Shown here: piece by piece, positions 1-9,350 of the stretch
Position numbering within the stretch: the stretch's first letter is position 1
Layout of the letters: the number at the start of each line of letters is the position of its first letter
Assembly (NCBI GenBank): GCA_015231825.1
Contig: JADGAV010000002.1
Coordinates: 73,914 to 137,913, forward strand
From: SAR324 cluster bacterium
GTDB taxonomy: Bacteria > SAR324 > NAC60-12
DNA: 64,000 bases
Direction of reading: 5' to 3'
Program-made: the position numbers and the translations under genes
The notes under the pieces: generated by a model
Database searches by the model: none
Told to the model about the DNA's origin: nothing
Seen by the model: the letters and a program-made list of their open reading frames with translations, nothing else

Positions 1-984
1 CCATGGGAAATGCTGGCAAATCCTAGTGAATGGACGCTGGCAAATTCGATGAGATCGAATACGAATCCGTACCATGCCACTTTTGCCAGGGGAGGTGAAC
101 TGTTTGCCCAGTCAATTGGTGCAAAATATCAGGTTCTGGTTACTGAGGGAAACAGTGAAAAGGGGATTTCTGATGTTCGCGCGCTCCTGGCACGCACTGA
201 AGGAAAATTGTGTCTCAATATCGATCCCAATGATTCACCAGATGCGCGCGTCATAGTAGAAGACTGTGCAAAGGCCGGAGCCTACGTTGTCACTCAATGG
301 AACAAACCCAATGATTTGCATCCCTGGGACTACAACCCCAACTATGTGGCGCACATGTCATTTTCCGGAGTACCGACCGGCAAGCACATTGCTGAAGTTT
401 TGATCAAGGCAATGGGTGGAAAAGGCGGCATTGTCGGACTCGGCGGGATTCTCTCCAATGTACCTGCAATAGAACGCCGCAAGGGGCTGGAACAGGCGGT
501 TGCAGCCAATCCTAATGTCGAAATTCTGGACTATCAGGCTGCTGACTGGAATGAGACTAAAGCGTTTGAGATTACTCAGGCCTGGCTAACTCGATTTGGC
601 AGAGATATTGGCGGTATTTTCGGCGCCAATGATGGTATGGCGATCGGTGCTCTGGAAGCGCTCCGAGAAGCCGGCCTGGCCGGGGAAGTACCAGTGGTTG
701 GTATTGACGGAATCGGAGCAGCTGTTAAAGCGATTGAAGCAGGTGAGTTAGCAGGGACTGTTGCCTGGGATCCGAACTGGACGGGTGGAATGGGTCTTTC
801 AATCGCCTACCATACGGCCATAGGAAAAATTAAAATTGCAGAGGAACCACATTCTCATCGAGAATTTTACGGACCTCCAATCTATGTCACTCCGGAAACC
901 GTCAAGGACTATAAAAACAGATCCACCGCACTGGACTACAATGATTTCTGGGGAAAATCGACAGGTCAGATTCAATATGGCTGA
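1..984 (+). CDS. Sugar-type ABC transporter substrate-binding protein (5' partial)
   Basis: The reading frame is open from the first base of the window, so the N-terminus and any signal peptide lie outside it. The visible 328 residues have the fold signature of periplasmic binding protein type 1 (RbsB/LacI-like): a first lobe with alternating strands and helices, a GGKGGIVGLGG turn near residue 140, and a C-terminal lobe with FGANDGMAIGALEAL and VPVVGIDG, which are typical of ribose/galactose-type binding proteins. The ligand cannot be read from sequence; a sugar or polyol is usual for the family. No permease or ATPase follows, so partner genes would be upstream. A good intrinsic terminator follows about 50 bases downstream, marking the end of this transcript. 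Confidence 0.85.
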   Translation, partial: PWEMLANPSEWTLANSMRSNTNPYHATFARGGELFAQSIGAKYQVLVTEGNSEKGISDVRALLARTEGKLCLNIDPNDSPDARVIVEDCAKAGAYVVTQWNKPNDLHPWDYNPNYVAHMSFSGVPTGKHIAEVLIKAMGGKGGIVGLGGILSNVPAIERRKGLEQAVAANPNVEILDYQAADWNETKAFEITQAWLTRFGRDIGGIFGANDGMAIGALEALREAGLAGEVPVVGIDGIGAAVKAIEAGELAGTVAWDPNWTGGMGLSIAYHTAIGKIKIAEEPHSHREFYGPPIYVTPETVKDYKNRSTALDYNDFWGKSTGQIQYG

Positions 985-1599
985 TTTTTAAACATTTTCA
1001 GCTGTTGATGCTTTTTCATTTCCTCCTCCCGAGGGGGACCGATTCTCTGGTTCCCCTTTTGCTTTAAGGAACTGTTAGCAACTCAAATTGCTTTCTTTCC
1101 GAAATTTCTTCTTCATAAATCCTGTTCCGGGGTAAGTCCTTCAGGAGAGGCCAATCATTTTCTATTAGGATCAACCCGGTTGATCCTCACGATATTTTTT
1201 TTCCCGTTTAGTTTCCGGACATCACCTATTTGCTTTTGCTCGTTGACCTGTCGGTGCTCATCACCGTGGCAGTCACACCCTGCGGTACAATCCGTTGCAA
1301 AGTTATTTCAGAGGGAGTTTTACTCAGCTGATTGGCGATGGTAAAGAACGGAGGATTTGAGGCTGCTTTTTCTTGCGATACTGAGTAACATGCCACCATT
1401 TGCCATGAGCACTCCATCGGCACTGCTATTTCCGGCAGGGGGAAAGGTTCCAAAGGCCACAGCCGGAATTACCTTGTCACGTGGATTCATTCATTTTTCC
1501 TTTGAAAAAGTTAGTAAATAACTGTATAGTTACCATTCTTTTTAAAGAACGAAACATTCTAAAAATTAGTGCAGGACACGCGATAAAAAAGGAAACAAA
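985..1599. other. Gene-poor interval with palindromes before the MaoC gene
   Basis: Apart from the terminator at 1033-1065, I see no convincing gene. There is a perfect palindrome at 1167-1187 (10-base arms AGGATCAACC and GGTTGATCCT around one C). Nearer the next gene there are short inverted repeats at 1519-1532 (TAACT-4-AGTTA) and 1536-1549 (TTCTTT-2-AAAGAA) that could be operators for the catabolic run. The function of each is inference only. Confidence 0.4.
1033..1065 (+). terminator. Intrinsic terminator after the ABC binding-protein gene
   Basis: An 8-bp stem (GGGGGACC paired with GGTTCCCC, one G-U pair) with an 8-base loop is followed by TTTTGCTTT. It lies about 50 bases after the stop codon of the upstream gene. 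Confidence 0.75.
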
Positions 1600-2046
1600 A
1601 TGTCATCATGTTTACCACTTACGCCGGGTCAGAAAGTTACGTTTTCCAAGACGCTCTCTGAGAGCGACATTTATCTTTTTGCTGGCATTACGGGCGATCT
1701 GGCGAGAAATCACGTGGATGAGGAATATATGAAACGTTCGGTTTACGGCCGGAGGATAGCGCACGGAGTTCTGCTAATGGGGTTTATGTCAACGGCATCA
1801 ACTCTGATTCTTGAAAATTATACAAAAGAAAATTCAGCAGAAACACCTGTGTCATTGGGTTATGACAGGGTCCGCTTCGTGAAGCCCGTCTTTATCAATG
1901 ATACCATTACGGTCCACTATGAAATCAAAGAGATAGATTTGGAAAAAAGTCGATCACGTTCGCAAATTGATGTCAAAAATCAGCATGGGGATACCGTAGC
2001 GGTAGCGGAACATATTCTCGCTTGGGTGAAAAACGAAGTCAGTTGA
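1600..2046 (+). CDS. MaoC-like (R)-specific hydratase
   Basis: A 148-residue single hot-dog-fold protein of the MaoC/enoyl-CoA hydratase-2 family. The family motif is visible: GD at 32-33 and H38 (GDLARNHVD, close to the usual GDxNPxHxD), followed by RRIAHGVLLMGFMS near 51-64. The Asp/His pair normally activates water for addition across a 2-enoyl-CoA double bond. The start is supported by AAAAGGAAAC just upstream. It is the first gene of a run of four in the same direction (aldo/keto reductase, aldehyde dehydrogenase, GMC oxidoreductase). A role in degrading a sugar- or alcohol-derived acid is possible, but the true substrate is unknown. Confidence 0.8.
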   Translation: MSSCLPLTPGQKVTFSKTLSESDIYLFAGITGDLARNHVDEEYMKRSVYGRRIAHGVLLMGFMSTASTLILENYTKENSAETPVSLGYDRVRFVKPVFINDTITVHYEIKEIDLEKSRSRSQIDVKNQHGDTVAVAEHILAWVKNEVS

Positions 2047-2083
2047 TGGAACATTACTCTATATCTCGAAAGGAGAAATGAAA

Positions 2084-3103
2084 ATGAAACCAAACCAGAA
2101 AAATAAATTTGGACGAACGGATTTGGAAGTGACTGCGATGGGATATGGAGCTGCGCCCATTGGAAATTTTCTGAGACCTATCGATGAAGAGACATCCTGG
2201 GCGATGGTGAACCGGGCGTATCAGGCTGGATTGAACTATTTTGATACCGCGCCGATGTATGGTCACGGTTTGAGCGAAGCCCGGGTTGGTAACGCATTGC
2301 GTTGGCTGGAACGGGACAGTTTTATCGTTTCTTCCAAAGTAGGACGAATTCTTAAACCCAAAGCCCGGAGCGAAATTGATTTCACTCCTTGGGTCAATGC
2401 GCTTCCTTTCGAGGTTATTTTTGATTATAGCTATGATGGAGTCATGCGCTCCTATGAAGACAGTATCCAACGGATGGGGATTGAACGTTATGACATCGCG
2501 TTTATCCACGACATGGATGTTTTCACTCACGGTCCGGAAATGCAGAAAGTTCATTTTGAAAATGCCATGAAAGGGGCATATAAAGCGCTGCTCCGCCTCC
2601 GCGAGGAGGGAGTGCTGAAAGCGATCGGGGTGGGAGTGAATGAATGGGAAGTTTGTCATGATGCTTTAAAACAGGGGGATTTCGATTGCTTCTTACTTGC
2701 AGGCCGCTATACATTGCTGGAACAGGATTCTCTGAACGAATTTCTGCCTCTTTGTGAGCAGCGTGGGGCAGCCGTCGTGATCGGAGGTGGTTATAACAGC
2801 GGAATCCTTGCCACAGGAGCCGTCGAAGGAGCTAAATACAACTATGCTCCGGCAGGTGCGGATGTGATGGCAAAAGTTAAAAAAATGCAGGAGATCTGTA
2901 GAGAATATAATGTGACTTTAGCTGCGGCTGCTTTGCAGTTTGTCCTGGCCCATCCTGCTGTTCCCTCGATTATTCCGGGGACTCGTTCCATGGATCAATT
3001 AGAAAATAACCTTTCCTTGATCAACGAAGATATTCCCGTTGACTTCTGGACTACGCTCAAGAAACAGTCTTTGCTGCGTGAAGATGCCCCCACTCCCGGA
3101 TAG
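2084..3103 (+). CDS. Aldo/keto reductase, aldose-dehydrogenase-like
   Basis: About 339 residues, aldo/keto reductase superfamily, NAD(P)-linked TIM barrel. Catalytic tetrad residues are visible: Asp and Tyr in YFDTAPMYG, Lys in VSSKVGR and His in FIHDMDV. The overall pattern (FGRTDLEVTAMGYGAAPIGN at the start, AALQFVLAHPAVPSIIPGT near the end) matches the group of D-threo-aldose 1-dehydrogenase, L-fucose dehydrogenase and pyridoxal dehydrogenase. The ATG at 2084 is preferred over the one at 2078 because GAAAGGAG is then 8 bases away; at 2078 the spacing would be only about 2. It sits in the catabolic run between MaoC and aldehyde dehydrogenase, consistent with oxidation of a sugar or aldehyde intermediate. 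Confidence 0.85.
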   Translation: MKPNQKNKFGRTDLEVTAMGYGAAPIGNFLRPIDEETSWAMVNRAYQAGLNYFDTAPMYGHGLSEARVGNALRWLERDSFIVSSKVGRILKPKARSEIDFTPWVNALPFEVIFDYSYDGVMRSYEDSIQRMGIERYDIAFIHDMDVFTHGPEMQKVHFENAMKGAYKALLRLREEGVLKAIGVGVNEWEVCHDALKQGDFDCFLLAGRYTLLEQDSLNEFLPLCEQRGAAVVIGGGYNSGILATGAVEGAKYNYAPAGADVMAKVKKMQEICREYNVTLAAAALQFVLAHPAVPSIIPGTRSMDQLENNLSLINEDIPVDFWTTLKKQSLLREDAPTPG

Positions 3104-3169
3104 CCGTCAGGGTGGAAGGGTTAGGAAAAATAGGGACTGTCTTTCTGACATTTAAAAAAGGAGAGAAAA

Positions 3170-4660
3170 ATGAGTTTGCCTCTAAAACTTCCTGAAACTC
3201 CCCAGGTTTTTAAAATATTTATTAATGGCCAGTGGTCATCAAGCAATTCAGGAGAATTGATAGAACGCAGAAGTCCCGGGCATGGCACCCCTGTGTCTCA
3301 TTGGCCGTCCGGCAATGAACGAGATATAGACGAGGCAGTCTCTGCAGCGAGAATTGCATTCGAGAAAGGACCCTGGCCCCGCATGTCCTGTGGCGAAAGG
3401 GCCGAAATCCTGTATCGTACAGCGGATCTTGTACTTGAAAATTTCGAAGATTTGGCATTGACCGAAACTTTGGAAACAGGCAAGCCGATTAACCAATCGC
3501 GGGGGGAGATTCAGGGTGCCGCCGAAATATGGCGATTTGCCGCCGGCGCGGCCAGAACACTGCATGGCGAGACTTTCAACAATCTGGGCGAACACATGAT
3601 TGGATTGGTTTTGCGTGAGCCGATTGGCGTTGTCGGCTTGATTACTCCCTGGAATTTTCCATTCTTCATTTTAGCAGAGCGCCTTCCTTTTATTCTTGCC
3701 TCCGGTTGTACTACGGTGGTCAAACCGGCCGAAACGACCAGCGGCAGCACCCTCAAACTGTGCAACTTGCTCCAGGAAGCCGGCCTGCCAAATGGTGTCG
3801 TCAATGTTGTCACCGGCTATGGTCCTGTTGCCGGTCAACGTTTGCTTGACAGCTCCGATGTTGATATGGTCTCATTCACCGGTTCAACTGAAGTTGGACG
3901 CAAAGCCTTGCATGCTTCCGCATCCAATATTAAAAAAGTTGGATTGGAGCTTGGCGGCAAGAACCCGCATGTTGTTTTCCAGGATGCTGATATTGATTCG
4001 GCAGCAGATGGAGTTGCCTTTGGCATGTGTTTTAATGCGGGACAGTGTTGTGTCGGTGCCAGCCGCCTGGTCGTGCATCGTAACGTTGCTGAGCAATTTT
4101 CAGAAAAACTTTCGCTGCTGCTCGGCAAGGTGAATGTTGGAGATCCTCTTGATGAGAACACACAGGTCGGGGCCATGTTCAACGAAGCGCACCTCGCAAA
4201 AGTCCTTCGGCACATTGAAGAAGCGAAAGAGAGCGGGGCCACCGTTGTCTGTGGAGGGCATCGAACGGGTCCTCGTGAAGGCTTGTTTATTGCCCCAACC
4301 CTGATGACAGGCGCCTCGCGGGAAATGAAAATCTCTCGGAGTGAGGTGTTTGGACCTGTCCTGACGGTCTATCCGTTTGATAGCTATGAGGAAGCGATTG
4401 CAATCGCCAATGATACAGAATATGGTTTGGCCGCTTCGATTTGGTCAAATGACTTGAATCATGCCATGCGGGCATTTCGGGATATCAGGGCCGGTCGGAT
4501 CTGGGTGAATACAACGCTCGACAATGGGCCTGAAACACCGCTAGGAGGATTTAAGCAGTCCGGTCTTGGCCGTGAAACGGGATTGACCGGAATTGAAGAA
4601 TACACGGAAGTGAAAACAGTTCATGTGAAGCTTGGCAACCGTGAACCCTGGCTGAGTTAG
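3170..4660 (+). CDS. NAD(P)-dependent aldehyde dehydrogenase
   Basis: 496 residues, the normal length of the ALDH superfamily. The NAD-binding and catalytic landmarks are present: TPWNFP near 160, FTGSTEVGR near 235, the general-base Glu in LELGGKNP near 260, and the catalytic cysteine C294 in FNAGQCC. The C-terminal motifs EVFGPVLTV and PLGGFKQSGLGRETG are also seen. It oxidises an aldehyde to the acid. The start is preceded by AAAAGGAGAG. It follows the aldo/keto reductase by 66 bases and is nearly contiguous with the GMC gene, so alcohol to aldehyde (GMC) to acid (ALDH) is the likely relation. The substrate is not identifiable; betaine-aldehyde-type activity is one family possibility. Confidence 0.9.
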   Translation: MSLPLKLPETPQVFKIFINGQWSSSNSGELIERRSPGHGTPVSHWPSGNERDIDEAVSAARIAFEKGPWPRMSCGERAEILYRTADLVLENFEDLALTETLETGKPINQSRGEIQGAAEIWRFAAGAARTLHGETFNNLGEHMIGLVLREPIGVVGLITPWNFPFFILAERLPFILASGCTTVVKPAETTSGSTLKLCNLLQEAGLPNGVVNVVTGYGPVAGQRLLDSSDVDMVSFTGSTEVGRKALHASASNIKKVGLELGGKNPHVVFQDADIDSAADGVAFGMCFNAGQCCVGASRLVVHRNVAEQFSEKLSLLLGKVNVGDPLDENTQVGAMFNEAHLAKVLRHIEEAKESGATVVCGGHRTGPREGLFIAPTLMTGASREMKISRSEVFGPVLTVYPFDSYEEAIAIANDTEYGLAASIWSNDLNHAMRAFRDIRAGRIWVNTTLDNGPETPLGGFKQSGLGRETGLTGIEEYTEVKTVHVKLGNREPWLS

Positions 4661-4693
4661 TCAATGATTCATCATCAAAATATAGGAGGTCAC

Positions 4694-6274
4694 ATGTGGG
4701 ATTACATTATTGTTGGAGGCGGTGCCGCTGGATGTGTGCTTGCCAATCGTTTGAGTGCAGATGATCGTGTCAAAGTATTGTTGCTGGAAGCAGGGCCGAT
4801 GGACAAAAATCCATATATCCACATGCCGATCGGATTTTCTAAATTAACTGATGGGCCATACACATGGGGATATTCCAGTGTTCCGCAAAAAAATTGCATG
4901 AACCGCACTATTTTGCTGGCTCAGGGGCGAGTCTTAGGGGGGGGCAGTTCGATCAATGCGATGGTGTTCACCCGTGGAACCCCTGCCGATTATGATCGTT
5001 GGGCCAATGAGGAGGGTTGTCCGGGATGGTCATTCAAAGAAATCCAACCTTATTTTTTGCGTTCAGAAGACAATGACCGTCTTTCGGGTTCATGGCATGG
5101 AGTAGGAGGCCCCCAGGGAGTTTCTGATCTGGTCAATCCGCAAAACCTGAGCAATGTATTCGTCCGTGCCGCACAAGAATTCGGCTTGAAATACAACGGA
5201 GATTTCAATGGGGAGACCCAGGAAGGAACCAGTATTTACCAAACCTCCACTCGCAATGCCAGACGATGCAGTTCAGCGACCGGATATCTCAAACCCGTCA
5301 TGAAAAGGAAAAACCTGACGGTCCGGACTGGATGGATGACATCACGTCTGATCATCGAAAACGGTCGTGCGACTGGAGTTGAAGTGGTTCGGGAAGGAAA
5401 ATCAGAAACGTTGAAGGCAAGTGCTGAGGTTCTTGTCTCTGCAGGGGCAATCGGGTCCCCCAAACTGCTCATGCTGTCTGGATTAGGCCCGCAGGAACAT
5501 TTGCGAAATAAGGGGATTGAAGTGGTCGCCGATTTGCCAGGTGTCGGTCAAAACCTGCAAGATCATTTTGATATAGACATTTCCTATGAATTGAAAGGAC
5601 CATACAGCCTGGACAAATACAATAGCTGGCATCTGATGATCTGGGCCGGCTTGCAGTACTTACTCTTCGGTACAGGGCCTGTGACATCCAATGCGGTAGA
5701 GGGCGGTGCCTTTTCCTTTTCTGACAAGAAGCAGGCAAATCCGGATTTGCAATTTCATTTCCTGCCGGCAGCTGGAGTTGAAGCGGGTGTTCCTCCCATT
5801 CCTTCAGGAAATGGGTGTACACTCAATTCTTACTTCCTCCGGCCGAGGAGTCGCGGGTCCGTTACCCTGCAGAGCAACGACCCTACGCATATCCCAGCTA
5901 TTGATCCTAATTACATCGACGATCCATACGATCTTGAACGATCTGTTGATGGGGTGATCCAGAGTCGTGAAATGATGTCTCAAGCTTCGTTTGAACCTTA
6001 TGTGAAATTGGAGCATTTTCCTGGGCCGGGTGTCAAAACGAAAAAGGACGTTGAAGAATACGCGCGTCAATACGGAAGAACCTCCTATCATCATGTTGGC
6101 ACCTGCAAAATGGGTACGGATGAGATGGCAGTGGTCGATCCCGAATTAAAGGTAAAGGGGGTTGAGGGACTTCGTGTGATCGATTCTTCAGTGATGCCCA
6201 GTCTTGTCAGTTCCAATACCTATGCGCCCACCCTGATGATTGCAGAAAAAGCAGCTGATCTGATTATGGGATAG
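4694..6274 (+). CDS. GMC-family FAD oxidoreductase (choline/alcohol dehydrogenase-like)
   Basis: About 526 residues. The N-terminus DYIIVGGGAAGCVLANRLS is the FAD dinucleotide-binding motif, followed by LLLEAGP. The GMC signature GRVLGGGSSINAMVFTRG lies near residue 90, and the active-site His region TSYHHVGTCKMG near 465. The C-terminal signature VIDSSVMPSLVSSNTYAPTL is present. These flavoenzymes oxidise alcohols to aldehydes. The start at 4694 is chosen because ATAGGAGGTCAC gives a strong ribosome site; an earlier in-frame ATG at 4664 would add ten non-conserved residues. It lies directly after the aldehyde dehydrogenase and probably shares its transcript. Choline is only one possible substrate. 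Confidence 0.9.
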   Translation: MWDYIIVGGGAAGCVLANRLSADDRVKVLLLEAGPMDKNPYIHMPIGFSKLTDGPYTWGYSSVPQKNCMNRTILLAQGRVLGGGSSINAMVFTRGTPADYDRWANEEGCPGWSFKEIQPYFLRSEDNDRLSGSWHGVGGPQGVSDLVNPQNLSNVFVRAAQEFGLKYNGDFNGETQEGTSIYQTSTRNARRCSSATGYLKPVMKRKNLTVRTGWMTSRLIIENGRATGVEVVREGKSETLKASAEVLVSAGAIGSPKLLMLSGLGPQEHLRNKGIEVVADLPGVGQNLQDHFDIDISYELKGPYSLDKYNSWHLMIWAGLQYLLFGTGPVTSNAVEGGAFSFSDKKQANPDLQFHFLPAAGVEAGVPPIPSGNGCTLNSYFLRPRSRGSVTLQSNDPTHIPAIDPNYIDDPYDLERSVDGVIQSREMMSQASFEPYVKLEHFPGPGVKTKKDVEEYARQYGRTSYHHVGTCKMGTDEMAVVDPELKVKGVEGLRVIDSSVMPSLVSSNTYAPTLMIAEKAADLIMG

Positions 6275-6278
6275 TTGG

Positions 6279-6307
6279 AAAAAAATTTCTTTCAAGGAGG
6301 AAAGAAA
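6279..6307 (-). terminator. Probable intrinsic terminator after the REC-kinase-REC gene
   Basis: Read on the minus strand, TTTCTTTC and GAAAGAAA form a perfect 8-bp stem around a 6-base loop, followed by seven T. It lies about 50 bases after the stop of the minus-strand kinase gene. The stem is AT-rich, so strength is uncertain. Confidence 0.5.
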
Positions 6308-6358
6308 CGGCAGAAACGAATAATGAAAGCAAGCCTTTTTCTCTTCAAGACTGTTGTA

Positions 6359-8017
6359 TTATTCTTCCTGAGCCAAGTGTTTTTTTAAGATTGTCAGGAG
6401 GTCTTTCATTTCAAAGGGCTTGACCAGAAAATCTACCATTCCTGCAGAAAAAGCTCGTCCTTGCTGTTCAGAAAAGGAGTCCCCGGACATGGCGATTATC
6501 GGAATATTTTGACATTCCGGTAAGGCAAGGATCTGCCTGCTCGCTTCGATACCATCCATTTTCGGCATTCGAATATCCATGAGGATGAGGTCGGGAGGAG
6601 AACCGGACAATGTGGAATCGATGGCTTTTTCAATACCGGATTTTCCGTTATCAGCCTCTAAAACCTGCAATCCAAATCCTTGCAGCAGAGTCTTTAGGAG
6701 TTTCAAAATCATTGGTTCATCATCAATGATAAGGACTGTTGAAGCCTTTGAAAAGGAAGGCAGGTTGGGAGAGGAGTCCGCGCGTGCATTGGAGATCGAA
6801 GAGCTTTTGTTGTGAGGAATCGTCAAAGTAAAGTTTGATCCTTTCCCCGGAGCACTATCCAAAGTGATTGTTCCGCCCAACTTCTTCGCGAGTTCTTTTG
6901 ATATTGAGAGCCCAACACCCGCTCCTTCAAATTGACGGGTAGGAGAATTGTCCGCCTGTTCAAACATTTCAAAAATTTTTTCGTGTTGATCTTCTGAAAT
7001 GCCGATTCCTGTATCGATGACAGCGAATACGATATTCCTTTTCCATTCTTTGATGTTGATCTGAACTTCCCGCCCTTCCGGAGTGAATTTAAAAGCATTG
7101 TTCAGCAAATGCTTCAGAATTTGAAGCAATTTTTTACGGTCGGTCCGTATGGTGGAGGCGGCTGACGGATCTAAAAGGCAAGAAAAATTAACCGCTTTTA
7201 GTTCTGCCTGAGACATATAGATCTCTTCGAGTTCACCGACGAGTGCTTCAAGAGTGAAATCTTCTTCACGAATCGTCATTTGATCCGCCTCGATTTTTGA
7301 GAAATCCATGATGTTGTTGACGAGTTCAGCTAACTTTTGTCCGCTGCTGAAGATGTAATTCAACTGCTGCTGGATGTTTTCCGATAAGCCGATAGATTTG
7401 GCTTCATTGATCAAAAGTTGGCTGAATCCGATAACTCCGTTGAGTGGGGTACGAAATTCATGACTGACTTTGTTGATAAAATGTGATTTTGCCTGATTAG
7501 CGATCTGTGTTTTTTCCATCGCTATCTTCAGGTCTGCGGTTTTTTCCTGGACACGCAGTTCCAATTGTTCATTGGTCTTGATAAGTCTTTGCCGCAGTCG
7601 TCGTTTTTCCAGCGAGTTTTCTATGGAAAAGATCAGTTGTTGAGGGTTTTTAAACGGTTTTTGGATGAAATCAGTGATGCCGTAATTTTTTAGGAGAGCG
7701 TGAGCTTCTTCTAAATTTCCGTGTCCGGTTAAAACAATGATCGCCATGTTTTTTTCAAACTGGTACAGTTCTTTAATCAACGTTGTCCCATCCATCCTGG
7801 GCATGCGCAGATCAACAATGACCAATTCATAGTCATGGCCTTGCAGTTTGGAAGATTGGAACTTCTGGAGGGCATCCATACCGTCTTCGGCGAAGTCAAC
7901 CCGGTATTCTGTATATCTTTCTATAATTGCGGCGACGGTATCGCGAACGATCTCTTCATCGTCGACAACCAGGACGCTTGTCCCTGCGTTTGACATTGAA
8001 TCGACTAAAGTGCTCAT
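6359..8017 (-). CDS. Hybrid histidine kinase, REC-HisKA-HATPase-REC
   Basis: 552 residues, no membrane segment or signal peptide, so cytoplasmic. Order of domains: receiver about 14-130 with acceptor D69 in VIVDLRMPRMDG and Lys in FIQKPF; a helical linker/coiled coil about 135-175; HisKA with H186 in VSHEFRTPLNG; HATPase with FAVIDTGIGIS and GAGVGLSIS; and a second receiver about 428-545 with LILMDIRMPKMDG. An N-terminal receiver instead of a sensor suggests that it takes its input from another kinase. The cNMP-domain kinase gene lies 28 bases upstream on the same strand and is the obvious candidate partner. There is no DNA-binding output domain. Confidence 0.9.
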   Translation of the reverse strand: MSTLVDSMSNAGTSVLVVDDEEIVRDTVAAIIERYTEYRVDFAEDGMDALQKFQSSKLQGHDYELVIVDLRMPRMDGTTLIKELYQFEKNMAIIVLTGHGNLEEAHALLKNYGITDFIQKPFKNPQQLIFSIENSLEKRRLRQRLIKTNEQLELRVQEKTADLKIAMEKTQIANQAKSHFINKVSHEFRTPLNGVIGFSQLLINEAKSIGLSENIQQQLNYIFSSGQKLAELVNNIMDFSKIEADQMTIREEDFTLEALVGELEEIYMSQAELKAVNFSCLLDPSAASTIRTDRKKLLQILKHLLNNAFKFTPEGREVQINIKEWKRNIVFAVIDTGIGISEDQHEKIFEMFEQADNSPTRQFEGAGVGLSISKELAKKLGGTITLDSAPGKGSNFTLTIPHNKSSSISNARADSSPNLPSFSKASTVLIIDDEPMILKLLKTLLQGFGLQVLEADNGKSGIEKAIDSTLSGSPPDLILMDIRMPKMDGIEASRQILALPECQNIPIIAMSGDSFSEQQGRAFSAGMVDFLVKPFEMKDLLTILKKHLAQEE

Positions 8018-8045
8018 AAATTATTTTTGATCTTTGCAAGAATGC

Positions 8046-9350
8046 TCATTGTTTCAAAATCGGCAGGTTGACTTCTATGGTGGTTCCACTGCTGTCCTTT
8101 TTACTCGTGACATCAATGCTGCCATGGTGACTTCGCACCAGTGCATAACAGATGGAAAGTCCCATCCCCAGATTATGAACGGTATCTTTCGTTGTAAAAA
8201 AGGGAGCAAATATCTTTTCTTTGGTGGCTTCATCCATACCGATTCCGTTGTCTTGAAAAGCGACGACTGCTATCGGCTTTTGATCGATATGCTTGCATTG
8301 TGTTGTAATTTTTAAAATTCGTGATTCTTTCCCTTTGAGAGCGTCTTTGGCGTTGTTGATGATATTAATGAATACCTGTTCCAATTGGAGGGGATTGCCC
8401 AGGACAGAAAGTTCTTGTGGTGTATTTTCGGTGAGTACCTCTATGTTCCCGATAATCATTTGTTCCCGGCAGAGCAGCATAGCATCAGAGAGAACTTTCT
8501 TGAGGTCAACTTCGACAAATTCGGAATTCGATAGATTTGAAAAATTCTTCAGGTGCTCAATCAGTTCCACCATTCGGTCCGTTCCTTTTTCAATGATGGA
8601 TAGGAGTTCCGCCGATTTTTTTTGATCAAGCCCGTTTAGATTATTCAATTCCATTTGGGCATGGGCACGAATATACAGCAGGGGTTGTGTCAAATCGTGA
8701 GCAATCCCTGACATCAACTCTCCAATTGTTACAAATTTATTAGTCTTCACGAGTTTATTGTGCGCCTCTGCTAACTCGAGTGATTGCGTCTCCAAAGTAG
8801 ACTGGGCCTGGTTGAGCACTTCTTGATTCTTTTTAAAAAGATCGCTTTCATGAATACGCTCAGCCATTTCCTGAAACGCTTTGTTGGTGGTCAATTCCAG
8901 TTTTTCCGTGAGCGATAAAGCGAAAATTTGATGAATAATTTGATGAATATCAGGATTTTCCAACTCGGTTTGTTGAATGAGATGCTGAGTTCCAATGCTG
9001 AAAAGCTCGACTTCGGTTTCCGCACAAATTGAAACCGGATTTGCTTTGGATTTGATTAGACCCATTTCCCCAAACAGATCTCCCTTCCGATACAGTTTGA
9101 CGATCAGTTCATTTTTCAAATAGACTCCCACGTTTCCTTTACTCAAAAAAAAGATCCGGTCGGTGGCCTCATTTTCTTTCAGAATTACTTCCTTTGGAGC
9201 ATATTTTTCTAGTCGGGAAACACTGGCGATTTGCTTCAATAAAGTTTTCGGCAGAGGGTTAAAAAGTCGGGAATCGGTCAGAAATTCTAATATCTGCTCG
9301 CTTTGTGGTTCATTTAAATTATTTTTAATAGAGGTTTTGCTGTTTGGCAC
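8046..9350 (-). CDS. Histidine kinase with N-terminal cyclic-nucleotide-binding-like domain
   Basis: 434 residues, soluble. Residues about 20-145 form a CRP/cNMP-binding-like beta-roll (VILKENEATDRIFFLSKGNVGVY, then GDLFGEMGLI). This is followed by a helical linker, a HisKA motif with H218 in MSGIAHDLTQPL, and an HATPase domain with FQDNGIGMD and LGMGLSICYALV. The phosphate-binding-cassette region (DLFGEMGLIKSKANPVSICA) lacks the usual Arg followed by two small residues, so binding of cAMP or cGMP is uncertain; such domains sometimes bind other ligands. It is the first gene of a two-gene minus-strand unit with the REC-kinase-REC gene, and the two probably form a relay. Confidence 0.88.
   Translation of the reverse strand: MPNSKTSIKNNLNEPQSEQILEFLTDSRLFNPLPKTLLKQIASVSRLEKYAPKEVILKENEATDRIFFLSKGNVGVYLKNELIVKLYRKGDLFGEMGLIKSKANPVSICAETEVELFSIGTQHLIQQTELENPDIHQIIHQIFALSLTEKLELTTNKAFQEMAERIHESDLFKKNQEVLNQAQSTLETQSLELAEAHNKLVKTNKFVTIGELMSGIAHDLTQPLLYIRAHAQMELNNLNGLDQKKSAELLSIIEKGTDRMVELIEHLKNFSNLSNSEFVEVDLKKVLSDAMLLCREQMIIGNIEVLTENTPQELSVLGNPLQLEQVFINIINNAKDALKGKESRILKITTQCKHIDQKPIAVVAFQDNGIGMDEATKEKIFAPFFTTKDTVHNLGMGLSICYALVRSHHGSIDVTSKKDSSGTTIEVNLPILKQ

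Noticed and set aside
1226..1453. Minus-strand frame of 75 codons
   Set aside because: No ribosome site, no recognisable domain, and it lies in a palindrome-rich interval; it could be a gene remnant but there is nothing to support that.
6323..6388. A 21-codon hydrophobic leader-like frame (MKASLFLFKTVV...) after the GMC gene
   Set aside because: The nearest AGGAGG is over 20 bases from the ATG, the frame overlaps the end of the kinase gene on the other strand, and the purine-rich box is part of a minus-strand terminator hairpin.
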